Shown: one piece after another, positions 24,158-35,801 of the stretch
How positions within the stretch are numbered: the stretch's first letter is position 1
How the letters are laid out: each line of letters begins with the position of its first letter
Assembly (NCBI RefSeq): GCF_017654505.1
Contig: NC_054539.1
Span: 66,735,256 to 66,799,255, forward strand
Origin: Polyodon spathula
Taxonomy: Eukaryota; Chordata; Actinopteri; Acipenseriformes; Polyodontidae
Direction of reading: 5' to 3'
Length of the DNA: 64,000 nucleotides
The notes under the pieces: model-generated
What the model was told of the DNA's origin: nothing
Databases searched by the model: none
What the model saw: the letters and a program-made list of their open reading frames with translations, nothing else
Translations under genes and position numbers: made by a program

Positions 24158-25160
24158 CTGACAAATTTTAGATTGAAAATGTCCAACAGTCCAAAATACA
24201 TAAAGGAATTCACAAGCTTCAATAAGCCTTCCATCTGCCTGTAGAAAAGATTCAATGGACTACACTGTAGCCTTTTATTTAGGTTGAGAGGACACTGTTG
24301 TTTTGTACTAGCTATGATGTGGCTTTGCTTTAAGTCATCTGACACACGTAGACACAGCGAAATAACCTTGTTGCGTGCTAATACCTTCCTTTTGTTATAG
24401 TGTAAATACACATGGATAGTGACTTGCCCTATTCCCATATTACTGTATTCATAATTGATAATGGGTGAAAATAAGCTAATTAATAAAAAATGCATTGTAT
24501 CTCGAATAATTCATTTTTTTTAAGGACATGAGATATAAACAAAAGGTTATGTGGGCTTGAGTTGTTTTTTTAAATTGAATCCTGTGAGAAATACAGCACA
24601 TTTAAATAATTTGGTACAGCTGGTCCATCGGATCACACATTTAGTTATTAAAGGTAAAATAATTAAAAAAAAAAAAAAAAAAAATTCAAAATGCAATAAT
24701 TCTCTTAATTATGTGTCATACAGGATCTTCCAATTATTTTTTAGTTTCTGTTTTTCATTACCTCTGTGAAACATTTTTTTTGTGTGAGCTCAGCATGGTT
24801 TGTAGCAGTATTTTCTCTACCAAGCACCAGTAATAGGTGGTTCTAGTTAACTGTCCACAATGACTTTTTGCATCTAAAATGTGAGACTAATTAGACTATT
24901 AGACTCATCTTCAACACCTTTGTGAGTATATGGAGCTGTGGTTTCAAGAATGGCTTTAGAACTCTCATCTCCTTTTTATTTCCTACTGCAGGATAATTCC
25001 AGTATCATAGATGGCAGAGTAATACAGTCAATTCTGTTTTCCGAAAGATTCACATTTATTAAATAGCCCAGCCTCACAGTACTAGAAATGACATTTAGAG
25101 AATATAATTTGTCCCGAAACAAAATCTATAGAAAAAAAAAAAATCACATTGAATACGTAC
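23521..25160. other. AT-rich non-coding stretch with several homopolymer runs
   Basis: Long T or A runs occur at about 23,839-23,866, 24,131-24,155 and 24,664-24,684. No exon or classifiable element. Some runs could be tails of old retroposed copies, but no body was recognised next to them. Confidence 0.45.
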
Positions 25161-25161
25161 A

Positions 25162-25532
25162 ACAGCTACAATTTTGTATAATTTCACGCATAAGTTTTGC
25201 ATCACCCTGTAATTAACAGATTTTACTTCATAAAGTCGAATGAAACCTGTTGAATAATGTTATGTTAACATATTGAATTACATTTCCATAGACATCACTA
25301 ACAACTGACAAAAAAACAAAAACAAAAAACAACTGATGTTTTGAAATCTAACATGAAATACTGAACTACTATTATGGCTTCTGGTAGACTTTTGCGATAT
25401 CAATTTTTTTTAGCTTCTTTGATTACATGATGTTAAATAAAAGGTCTAAAGTATGTTTTTATAGTTTAGATTTTTTAAAGTATGTCTCAGTCCTAAAATT
25501 TTAGGTGATGCAAAACGTTTGGCAATAGCTGT
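25162..25532. mobile_element. Mariner/Tc1-type miniature inverted-repeat element
   Basis: The ends carry ACAGCTA (25,162) and TAGCTGT (25,526-25,532). Just inside, AAGTTTTGCATCACC (left, about 25,192-25,206) faces GGTGATGCAAAACGTTT (right, 25,504-25,520) as an inverted repeat. The left arm has about 16 extra bases. TA dinucleotides lie next to both ends. The element is 371 bp with no coding capacity, consistent with a mariner-type MITE. Confidence 0.6.
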
Positions 25533-26222
25533 ACATACAGCAATTGCTGACAACATTTTTAAATGATGCTGCGGCAGGCAATTAATAGATGGTACTTTAG
25601 GCTTCAATCCGTAAAAACTCTCATTTACATCATACCCAGTATGTTGTTGTTGTAACCAAGTCTACTATGTTTTCTGAGAATACGTTTCTCAGGTGTTTCA
25701 TTTTTATATCAAATCAAGAGTTTACAGGGTCATAGCCAAATACAACTGGCTTGTTTAAAAGTACAGACTAGGGGCTTTCCAATGACGTATTCAATGTGTG
25801 TATGTGGTACTCCTAGCAGGAAATACGATTGCCCGAAGTTATATCCTTCATCATGTGACAGAATTCACAGCTTACGTTTCGTTTTGAGTCAATGGACTGA
25901 ATACCCTGTGTGATGTTGGGCCACTACCTCGTGTGACCACTAATGCGTTGGTGCTCACATCACCAACCAGTACATCAGCAATGTAAGGTCCCTCCCAAGC
26001 ATTACCCCTGGACTTAACCTGCACCTACCTTTGATTATGTCCATAAGTAAAATTATACAAACAGCTTCCAGATGTAAATCAGAGTGATTTTTTCAAAAGT
26101 GTGTGCCACAGTATGTGTTCCAGATAAGCTTTCGACAATGCTGCATCTCTCCCCGCGCTACAAAGTTGCTGCATTATGCTGCTGCATTAACAGTACAAGC
26201 ACATCACCAGAGCAGATCAATG

Positions 26223-26450
<228 letters not shown>

Positions 26451-26456
<6 letters not shown>

Positions 26457-27503
26457 TGGTATCTACAGAATAAACACTGGTATTAGGAAACAAAGCATGA
26501 TGAAGTACTACTTTCGAAATTACTCAGAGAAATTTAACAATTACTTACTTATCTACTTATCAGGATCCCCTGTAAAGGAGGCCTCAGTCTCTACGGGTAA
26601 ATCTGGTTAAATAAATACATACAATAAAATATCCTTCTAAATCCAATGATGTGTGGAGATTTTCTACCAGCTCTTCCAGTGTGAGTGTTTCTACAGACTC
26701 ATTACACTTGGCAGTGATCTTAACCTGCAGGTTGCCTTCAAAACTGACATACTGCTTCTCTTCATTGTATAACCCCAATTAAATGCCTTCATTATATAAA
26801 TAATTCGCTATGATGAACATTCCATTTTAAAGAGCAACTGTATGTAGGGACATGATGTCTTGCTTTATTTATTTATTTTACATCCACTTACCAACTGCTC
26901 TTAGTGGTGTTTGTATTCCTGGAGTCTGTTTCGTCGTGTTTTAAATGGTCGGGAGAACTGTCAACAAGCAATATGCACATGCATCACGATCTGTAAGCCA
27001 GGTTTTACTGCGGTTTTTAAAGTTTTGAAGTGTAGTAATGTAATTGCGGAATATCATTCTTTTCAGCCGGAATGGACTGACATGTACGCCTTTATGGAGA
27101 AGTCAGGATCAGAAATCAAACCAACCAATTATAACACCATCTCATGATAAAACATACTGCGTTTACTCCACCCTGCCTTGATGGTGTTTTACCTTTTCAC
27201 ATGGTGTCACACAGACACAGATTGCGGTCGTATTTTGAAAAGTTACACTGGGGCAAGCTGTGTGCTTTAATTCGCTGGTTTTTACATTAATATAACTTCC
27301 GTTGGCATTGAACTTGCCTTTAAAAATCTAATCACGGTCAAGGAAATAAAGGCTGCATATGCAAGCATGTTGTAAGTCTGGGGAAGTTTTCCTTTTTATT
27401 GCCTGCAGACACTTTCTTAACCAGTTATTGTTGTTATTTGGGAGACGGTGGTAATGTACATTTTAATCTTTACTGACGCTTTGCTTGCCATTGTTGATAT
27501 CAA
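26451..27503. other. Non-coding stretch, no gene recognised
   Basis: The text around 26,570-26,620 (GTAAAGGAGGCCTCAG then GGTTAAATAAATA) resembles the 3' end of some fish LINEs but is too short to assign. No exon supported. Confidence 0.4.
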
Positions 27504-28070
27504 TCAATCAATTTTTATTTTATATAGCACCGTTCATAGTGGACCACCATCACAAAGTGCTTTACAAGATGCAGTAACAATAAGGAAATCCAAAATACTT
27601 TAAATACAGAGAAATGCATAATACATGATATACAGTAAAAAAAAAAAAAACAGTGCTTAATACACAATAGTAGCATAGTACATGAAATAGTAACAGCAAC
27701 ACAGTAGCTTATAGCAGATATCAGGCTTAAAGAGCATGGAAAGCAAAAGAGAACAGGTGGGTCTTGAGAGTTGATTTAAGGCGAGCAACGGTGGGAGCAT
27801 CACGCACCAAAGCTGGGAGAGAGGAAGCTAAATAAGTGTTCTCCAAGTGTGGTGCACTTTTGCTTGGGGATAACAAGCAGACCAGAGTCAGAGGACCTTG
27901 GGACCTGTGTGCTGAAGGGCCGTGTAGATAAGCAGGAGAGTTTTGAAAGTAATCCTGAACTTTACAGGTAGCCAGTACAGCTGGGCAAGATGGCGGATGA
28001 TGTGATCATGATTTTTTCATCTGCTAAGGATCCTGGCAGCGACATTCTGAACAAGCTGCAGTCGGTTTAT
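27504..28070 (-). mobile_element. L2-type LINE 3' fragment
   Basis: On the minus strand the sequence encodes the C-terminal tail of an L2-type ORF2, with recognisable pieces SLPALVRDAPTVARLKSTLK and THLFSFAFHAL before a stop, followed by a 3' UTR that contains TATATAGCACC-type text (in plus orientation) and ends at an ATCAATCAATCAAT microsatellite. This tail arrangement is common to vertebrate L2 elements. The rest of the element is absent, and the left flank of the ORF part is degraded. Confidence 0.8.
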
Positions 28071-28290
28071 GATATTCATTTACTTCACTCACTCATGGGC
28101 TTCTCACACACCTCCCACTTCCTTCTCCAACCAGTGACATCACAGGAGTGATTTCCAGCAATGACGGATTACAGTTTGATTGACCTTGGAATTTAAACAG
28201 CTCATTAGACATATAGCAATCAAAACAAACCTGAGATTACATTGCCTTCCCATCTATTTTATTATTTACAAACAAACCGAAAAGTGTTTT

Positions 28291-28702
28291 TGTGGCAAAG
28301 TGGTTTGCAGTGCACAGGTTTCTGCCTGTTTAACTACAGCTCCTGGAGTTTAGCCTTCTATAATGACAAATATCACAGTTAAATATACAGGCAAAGAAAC
28401 ACACAAAAACTCATGGTTTCTTTTTCGTTAGTACATCCTTTACAGGTCTTTCCATAACCATAACAAAGGAACAGATTGCTTGGCTGCATCCCCTGATATA
28501 CCTTCAGTCACGCCCCCTTCAGTAGCGAGTGCAAACACGTATCCTCCAATCTATGACTGACACATTGCCTATTGCATTAAGGCAACGACTTCTGGTATGG
28601 TGACTCCCCCACTTTCTGGATGGCCGAATTCTGACTGACCCTGGAATGAACTGGGGCACAGTCCAAAGATTGTTGATTAGGATTCATTCGCTCTCTGTCA
28701 CA
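28291..28702 (-). mobile_element. Solo LTR (412 bp), family shared with 39.5 and 47.3 kb
   Basis: Bounded in plus orientation by TGTGGCAAAG and CTCTGTCACA, with flanks GTTTT (28,286-28,290) and GTTTC (28,703-28,707), a 4-of-5 match fitting an aged 5-bp duplication. Internal text (AACAAAGGAACAGAT, GAGTGCAA, TCCTCCAATCT) is shared in order with the LTR at 39,545-40,258. This copy is internally shorter. Orientation is set by comparison with the 47.3-kb LTR. No internal retroviral-type genes lie beside it. Confidence 0.75.
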
Positions 28703-29170
28703 GTTTCCAATCTCGAAAGAATGGATTTATTTACTAGTGGCTCTAAAAATGTAATCCAATCAAAGATCTGATTTTGCAAATTTATCGTGTTTTCTACCAT
28801 GCTGTTTCAGGTGTGATACAAAGGTTGACCATAGTTTTATTAAAAGACTTGGATTAAAAATCAAATGTAGGGGGGCTAGACTTACTGTACAATAGCTGCC
28901 TACTCCTATCTCCTGTTGACAAAGAGGCTTGTGCAGATGTATAATCGTACAGAAGGTCAATGGGGAATGCTGCAGTCCCTAAGCTGACAGTATGCAATAC
29001 ATCAAGCTGAGAGATCGGTTCTTTACCAGCTCTCCTAGCAGGAGGTGTCCTTCAGTGACTAAATAAGTAGGGAAGTGAAGACTACTGTTGGAAGCAATGG
29101 GTCCCCTAATAGGTTGCCACTAATAGCAAGTATTCCCCTTGGGTGTTGCTTGAACTCGTACTTAGTGTGA
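28703..29170. other. Non-coding stretch, no gene recognised
   Basis: No exon, RNA gene or repeat hallmark seen between the solo LTR and the next LINE fragment. Confidence 0.45.
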
Positions 29171-29174
29171 TGTT

Positions 29175-30765
29175 GAGCACATTTAATTTTTTTTAAAAAA
29201 CCTTTATTTTACTAGGTAAGCACATTGAGATTAAAACCTCTTTTACAAGTGCGACCTAGCCAAGAAAGACAGCAGCAACACAATAAAACACGGTACACAA
29301 AACACAGATACAAAAATAAAATACAAATCATAATAATACACTCAACAATCAAATAGTAACAAACATGCACAACTCTCAAGTAGATAATCGTGCAGCTTAC
29401 TCTTAATTGTACTTGCACTGAGATTGCAGGTTAAGTCTGGAAATCTAGACTGGAAATCATTCCAAGACCAAGGAGCAAAACAGGCTAATTATCTTTTAGC
29501 AGCCTCTGGATGCACTTCAGTAACCGTGAAATTAAAACATGTATGCAATCAAATACTGGAGTTACAAAAAGCAACTATAAAGTATTTATCTATATATGGA
29601 GGTAATTTACAAAGAATAGCCTTATATAACAGAATATGTCAGTGCTTCATCCTTTGCAAAGCCAAGGCGGTCCAGCCAACCAAACTGTATAACACACAAT
29701 GATGAGTACTTAAATTTGTAATATATCTCAAGGCTGCATGATATATAGGATCCAGTTTGTTTAGTGATAAGGGTGATGCAAACCTATAGGCTGTGAATCA
29801 ATTTTTGGTAATAGTATACAAGCAATTAGCCTTTTTTTGTAACTACATAAAAACAAGATCTGATTCTATAAAAAAAGCCTATCATGAATTTAATTTTTTT
29901 TGCAAGATTATTAACATGGACCTTAAAATCCAGATTACTATCCAACCAAATACCCATATACTAATAGTTATCAACTATCTCAATAACTTTGCTATCTAAA
30001 GTGACGGAAGATAATTTTTTTTAGTAGCATTTGTCCTTGAAGAAGGAAATACCATAGCTTTTGTCTTACTATAATTTAAAATAAGCTTTAGATTAATTAA
30101 GGCTCATTGAATGGAATCAAAATCAGCCTGCAAATTAATGATTGCCAAGAAAGGGGAGGGATTACATGAGTATAAAATAGTATCATCTGAATAAAGATGG
30201 TACTTATAGTGTTTAATGTTATCACCAATGTTATTAATTTTTAGGATAAGCAATAACGGGCCAAGAATAGATCCCTGAGGAACACCCTTATTTAACAGGA
30301 TTTGACACCATGTGATCTATTAGCAAGTTAATTTTGAAACCATCCAGCTGCTTGCAATCCAATACCAGCAGACAATAACCTTTTATTGAGTAATGCATGA
30401 TCAATCGTATCAAAGACCTTGGAAAGATCAATAAACATAACTTTCAGTGCTGTAGTCATAGTACTATGACCTGACCTAAAACCAAATTGCATATTGTTTA
30501 AAATGTTGTTTGCATCCAAGTAATCATTAATTACTGGCCATAGATTCCAAAAGTTTTGCCAAAACTGACAATTGGTCTGAATTGTTCATGTCGGAGGGAT
30601 TTCCAGCTTTTAAGACAGGAATAACATAGGCCGACTTCCAGACATTAGGCAGTTCATTTGACTCAATTGAAAAATTATAAATATAAGTAATAGGTTCTGC
30701 AATAACTCCAGCAACTATTTGCCAAAACCAAATCTCTCCTGATAAGTGCATGTGGCATTAGCACT
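29175..30765 (-). mobile_element. LINE (L2/Jockey-type) fragment, minus strand
   Basis: The minus strand encodes the second half of a non-LTR reverse transcriptase and its tail. The 3' end lies near an AACCTTTATTTTACTAGGTAAG motif (plus orientation) at about 29,200, which is typical of a fish LINE 3' UTR. Sequence differs clearly from the CR1 copies and from the neighbouring L2 copy at 31.1-33.0 kb, so it is a separate family. It has stops and frameshifts, and is truncated before the endonuclease. Confidence 0.8.
30010..30751 (-). pseudogene. LINE reverse transcriptase, broken
   Basis: Minus-strand pieces in order: ELPNVWKSAYVIPVLKAGNP (30,751-30,527), MQFGFRSGHSTMTTALK and FIDLSKVFDTIDHALL (motif A aspartate; 30,519-30,328), then, after a break at about 30,320, [11 protein letters not shown] and LYSDDT (YxDD box, about 30,195) and a C-terminal piece ending near 30,010. 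Together these are fingers and palm of a non-LTR reverse transcriptase. The frame is broken by stops at 30,525 and 30,327 and by base changes. Function: copying of element RNA; not functional here. Confidence 0.85.
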
Positions 30766-31472
30766 GAAGGCCTAATTCAGCTCATGAAACATGAGTATGT
30801 AGATCATCGTGATGCATTATTATGTCACAGATGAGAAGTATTATGATGCCAATGAAGATGTAGAATTGAAACTGGCCATTGATTAGATCAAGCTGCCAGT
30901 AGCATCTGTCACACTGATCAAACATTGGTTTTTTTTTTTTTTTGAAGCTCTAACACTTTAAGGGGTTTTGTGTATTGCATTTATAGACAAAAACAAAAAT
31001 TTTCTGTTCAGTGTGACATAATGCCCACAACATCTTTTTCTTTTCTTCCTTCATCTTTTTATTTAAAACTTGACATGTAGAAAAGTGAAAAGTAAGAAAC
31101 TTGGAAAACCTTAAAGGGCCAAAACAGGGATAATAAGTTCACTTTTCCTGGTTTTAGTCAGAATTCTATTGATGGTATTCTGAACAAGCTATAAGTGGGA
31201 TACCACACGTTTTGGGACCAGTAAAAAGTGTATTACAATAATCAATTCTAGATGAAACAAAAGCATGTGTCAGTTTATCGGCATCAGATACAGAAATAAT
31301 TGATGTAAGACTGACTATATTTCTCAAATGGTAAAAAGATACTTTAGTAACTTCTCTAATATCAGTCTCAAATGATAGACCAGGATCAAAGATGACCCCA
31401 AAACTCTTAATTTCTAGTTTAAGTTTTTATGAGAGACTGCAAGGGTCGACTCATGTATTCCCACATTTCCTT

Positions 31473-31664
31473 TCAGTTGGTGCGCACTAGCATAACCTCA
31501 GTTTTATTTGTATTCAACTTTAGAAAATTCAGTGACATCCAATGCTTGATGTCTGTAAGGCAAGTAGCTGATAACACCCAGGCAGAAGAAATTCCTGGCT
31601 TTAGGGACAAATATAGCTGGGTATCATCAGCATTGCAATGGAAGTTCACTCTGTGTCTGCGGAT
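31473..31664 (-). pseudogene. L2 reverse transcriptase, downstream part
   Basis: About 65 residues after the hAT insertion, beginning with [18 protein letters not shown]. The catalytic YADD box appears as NADD, so the tyrosine is replaced. The following [20 protein letters not shown] and TEVMLV pattern is standard for L2-type elements. Further downstream (31,470-31,130) thumb sequence continues in other frames. Confidence 0.88.
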
Positions 31665-31672
31665 AATGTCAC

Positions 31673-32366
31673 TAGGGTTGCCACCTGGCCCCATAATTCC
31701 GGAACACTGTGAGACAGAACAGGATTTTGAAGTTGCCTTTAAACTGAAGGAAATCAACATGTAAATTGAGTCCTAAACCTTTGCTAAATTGATTCTGATG
31801 ATTAATTATCTTGAGGCAGCATGACAATACAATAATAGTTTTTAACAAATGAAATAAATAAATTAGTACATCATCAATATTTATTTATTTTCTTAATAGT
31901 TTTAAAAATATATATTTTAAAGTTTCTTTATAGTTTCTAATAGTGTATCACCTTCTCCCACTGAAATCATTAATACTGAGCAGCTGTTCACTATTTCTGA
32001 CACCAGACAGTGTGAACACTGGATCAGTGTTGTTATTTAATTGAGAGAGTCAATGTAAATTAGGGCTATATATTACTAATTAATAGGATATAAATAGCAT
32101 CTTTTAAATATTGAGAACTGAAATATAATTTTGTACAAAATAAAAATAAATATCTTGAATAAACCTACACACATGTTTATTCAAGATGCTTTTTTATTTT
32201 GTAAGATTTATATTATCACAATGATTTGGATAATTAAGAAGCAGTATAAATTAAGCAAGTGCTTAGTGCTCAATTCATGTGTTTATTGCTTTCAGTTTAA
32301 GGGCAACTTAAAAACCATGTCCCGTCCCAAAGTGTTCCGGAATTATAGGGCCAGGTGGCAACCCTA
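31673..32366. mobile_element. hAT-type miniature element nested in L2
   Basis: It begins TAGGGTTGCCACCTGGCCCC and ends with the reverse complement, GGGCCAGGTGGCAACCCTA. The terminal inverted repeats extend about 90 bp with scattered mismatches (inner landmark: TTAAACTGAA facing TTCAGTTTAA). Flanks AATGTCAC (31,665-31,672) and AATGTCAG (32,367-32,374) match at 7 of 8 bases, an 8-bp duplication as made by hAT transposases. It lies exactly between two halves of an L2 reverse transcriptase. The interior is AT-rich and non-coding. Confidence 0.85.
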
Positions 32367-32747
32367 AATGTCAGCTAATGGTAGCATATATAATGAAAAC
32401 AACAAGGGACCTAGAATGGAGCCCTGTGGAACACCACGGACAACCTCCGATAATGTTGATTTTACCTCCCCAATAGAGACAAACTGAAACCTATCAGAAA
32501 GATAAGATTTGAACCAGGATATGACCAGGCCAGACAGTCCCACTGTGCTTTCAAGTTGATTCAGTAGGATGGAATGGTTTACAGTATCAAAGGCAGCACT
32601 TAGATCTAGAAGACTTAAAACTGATGGGAAGCCTGAGTCAGAGCTTATCAGCAGATCATTCACAACTCTGACAAGGGCCGTCTCGGTGCTGTGTGCAGCA
32701 CGAAAACCAGACTGAAACTTCTCGAATATACCATTAAGAGTTAGCAA
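32367..32747 (-). pseudogene. L2 reverse transcriptase, upstream part
   Basis: About 125 residues open on the minus strand cover RT motifs from the GF-RxxHST block through motif A ([12 protein letters not shown], catalytic Asp), the SDRFQ-V segment, and [13 protein letters not shown]. The frame then runs into the right end of a hAT insertion. It would continue, after removal of the insertion, into the ADDTQLYLS block at about 31,640. It represents the palm domain of an L2 element and is inactive because of the insertion and truncation. Confidence 0.9.
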
Positions 32748-32975
32748 CTCTCTCTAGGACTTTATCTGAAATTGGCCTATCGTTATTGAGAACTTTAGGG
32801 TCCGAATTGTGTTTCTTTACCACATCTACCTTAAGTGCTGAGGGAACTATACCAGAGGAAAGTAAACAATTTATAATTTAAAATGTGGGTATTAATGACA
32901 CCAAGAACATCTTTTAAAAGTTTTGTTGGAATAGGATCAAGAGAGCATGTAGTAGCTCTGTCAGTTCCTGCAAGA

Positions 32976-33060
32976 CAGTGGTTCTCAATCTGGAGGGCGC
33001 AGACTGTATCGTGGGTGGTGGGGCGTTAGAAGGCTTTTTATTTTTTAATTAAAACTTTTT
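32976..33060 (+). mobile_element. hAT-Charlie-like terminal fragment
   Basis: CAGTGGTTCTCAATCTGGAG followed by a G-rich stretch (GGTGGTGGGGCG) matches the well-known 5' terminus of Charlie-type hAT elements. No matching right terminus was found downstream, so this is one end only, followed by AT-rich sequence. Confidence 0.5.
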
Positions 33061-34265
33061 TATTTTTTTATTTTTTTTTAATTACAGTGCATCTTAACCT
33101 AGGCTATATATCGTATAATGGGCAGAGATTTTATTCGGGCTTTATTGGCTATTTTGATTGGATTGTCAATAATACTTCCACGAATCAGAGGGTTGCATAC
33201 AGAACTCGTAGTGGTCCTCTGGCAGACTGGTATGCAGAACAGGATAAAGAACACAAAAAAGCTGCAAGAAATGCAGTCGTATATAAACCTGATCTTAGCA
33301 AATCCACTTCTGGGGAATATTAAAATAATGACACTATTTAGATTAAAATAGGCCTCACAGAGTGATGTAGTGGCAAGCGGGTGTAAACAGTGGGAGGCCG
33401 TGTGTCCTTACAACTAAAGCTATGGCAGGGGAATGCATTCTAATAAAGCACCATGGTAGCATGCCATATCTTAGATGATTTTGAATTGGCCGTTTGAAAT
33501 TTGGTAGAAACAATCGGAATAAAACTGATTAATAAAAACGGATTCATTGAAAAAATAAAACACACCAAGTGATTTTTGTGATCATAAAATTGACCTACTT
33601 AGAAACTAGCGATCCCATTGATTTTCAATTGGGATTTGGAACTTAGTTTTGTAAAAGTTGTTTTGTAAAAATAACTATTCTCAATTTAATATGGTAATGT
33701 CATCTGCCAGAGGGACAGAAAGATGAATGGATGACATAGGGATGACTATATGGACACTCATTGGTATGAATGGCCATAGAAATGATGGCATTGCAAACAT
33801 TGCATATTAGAGTTCAATTAAAAATGTTATCCCTACGTGGATTCTAAATCTACATCACCAAATAGTGTATGGCCTCATTAGTAAGACTATATACATGAAT
33901 AAATATGTAAAAGAACAGAGTTACTGCCTTCCTGGGCACAGCAGGTTAGTGGATGTGGCTGCAAGAGATGCTGGAAAACCACTTGGGCTGTATACCAAGC
34001 TTTAGAAAAAGTGCAAAGCTAGGGTACCACCAGGCTTCGATAAACAAGGACTCTAACTGGGTATAAAGCAAACCTGCCTAGGCACCAACGTGATTCCTTG
34101 GCCAGACCATTCGAGTGCCACCAATAACACAGTCAGTAGAATTCTCTGATTCATATATACAGTATATACAGATTATGTATTAGTTCTGTGTCAGTGTTTT
34201 TGTATTTCACTAATAACTGTAATAAAAATAGGGATTGATATCATTAGTTCTGGGCCACTAGGGAG
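33061..34265. other. AT-rich non-coding stretch, no gene recognised
   Basis: Two overlapping open frames of about 78 codons at 33,087-33,351 have no recognisable motif and may belong to the hAT-like copy or arise by chance. Nothing else supported. Confidence 0.4.
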
Positions 34266-34293
34266 CATCTATCTATCTATCTATCTATCTATA

Positions 34294-34377
<84 letters not shown>
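34266..34377. repeat. (ATCT)n-(AT)n compound microsatellite
   Basis: About 50 bp of ATCT tetranucleotides with one interruption is followed by about 60 bp of AT repeats. Confidence 0.95.
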
Positions 34378-34380
<3 letters not shown>

Positions 34381-35724
34381 ATACCTATATATATATAACG
34401 ACAAAAACATGCTATGCATTTGGATGACTTAACCTCTAACTTGCTGTTTTTGTAGTCTTCTCAATATACTTGCTGCATGCTGCCACTGTAGAAATGAATG
34501 TACGATCCAGGAGGAAAGTAATGTTGCTTATGAGTGTTTTAGCAGACAGATAACCTGTTTTTCATCTTATGACTGTCACATGCAAGATTTCAATTAACAA
34601 ATAAGCTTGACTAGATGCAGCTGTCATCTGATTCCAAGCATTACAAGATTTCTCAAAGTACTCAACTAGAGAACTGAATTTATTCAAGACCTATTTTTAA
34701 GACAGTCATGACATTTCTAAACAAAACAATACACATTCAGGTTCATTTTTTTTCCAGCCCTGTACTTTCAGTTTGGTGGCAAACATTGATAGCATGAATA
34801 ATAATAATAGTATAACTATTATAACTCAAATATGTCACGTGGAGTGCTAAAATTAACAGTAATTGTTGCTCTATACAGTAATAAACTGATTTCTACAATG
34901 TTACACTATGTATATTACCATTTTAGAACTATCACAATACTGCCACCTTAAACAGCATAACAATGTAGACAATACCTGTAAATGAAAACAATAACTAATG
35001 AGCTACATTATAGTCATTGTAAAAGTCTAACTTCCAAAAATGATTAAAAAAAAAAAGTTTAAATTTAGTGGCGAGATTGTGCTCTAGGACATGGGTAGAC
35101 AAACAGTGGAAATTAATTATGCCAGCAATAAAAAAAACAAAAAACAAAATGTATTTTAAATACTGTGTAAAAAGAGCTGACTGACTCTTGAAAGGCTAGC
35201 TTGAGCTATAGGTCCCTTTTCATGATTTGTATGCTAATCAATACCCCTACATCCTTGGCAATCACCTAATGGTCTATATGGATTGTTGCAGTTGTTGATT
35301 CTGCAGGAATATCAGCATCACTAGACCAGAAACTCAACATTATGTTTTGTCATTAATCTTCCATAAGCCATGCTACAATTATTTAACAATTTAGCTCAGG
35401 TACTTCAGATGACTTTACTCATTACAATTAGAAGAATATGATGAAATAGTTTGCAGTTGTCAAAATTTAATTACAGTCCATGATTCCCAAAACATATAAC
35501 CAAAATAAAAAAATAAAAACTGCAGGAGACATAAGACAATTTTTTTTATCATTGTAAATATAAAAGTAACTTATCTTGCACTACCTGGAACCCGGGGCAC
35601 TTTTAAAAAGGAAATGGCTCATATGAACACTCTGCAACTCTGTATACATTCTAATAATAGATACATATATATTCATATTCCATCGTGTACTTATGAAATG
35701 AATATATATGTATAACATATACGC

Positions 35725-35725
<1 letters not shown>
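34378..35725. other. AT-rich non-coding stretch, no gene recognised
   Basis: No exon, RNA gene or element identified. Confidence 0.45.

Positions 35726-35800
<75 letters not shown>
35726..35800. repeat. (AT)n microsatellite
   Basis: About 73 bp of uninterrupted TA repeats. Confidence 0.95.

Positions 35801-35801
<1 letters not shown>

Larger units (their letters stand above)
31130..32965 (-). mobile_element. L2-type LINE fragment, split by a hAT element
   Basis: Minus-strand coding matches L2-type ORF2: [53 protein letters not shown] in the upstream part (32,747-32,364), then [30 protein letters not shown] in the downstream part (31,672-31,473) and thumb-like sequence to about 31,130. The two parts are separated by a 694-bp DNA transposon. 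Neither the endonuclease nor a clear 3' end is present. Confidence 0.88.

Noticed and set aside
32976..33352. Complete Charlie-type hAT element
   Set aside because: Only the CAGTGGTTCTCAA end was found. The nearby CTGCAAGA matches to the left flank at 33,262 and 33,960 are not preceded by a terminal repeat.
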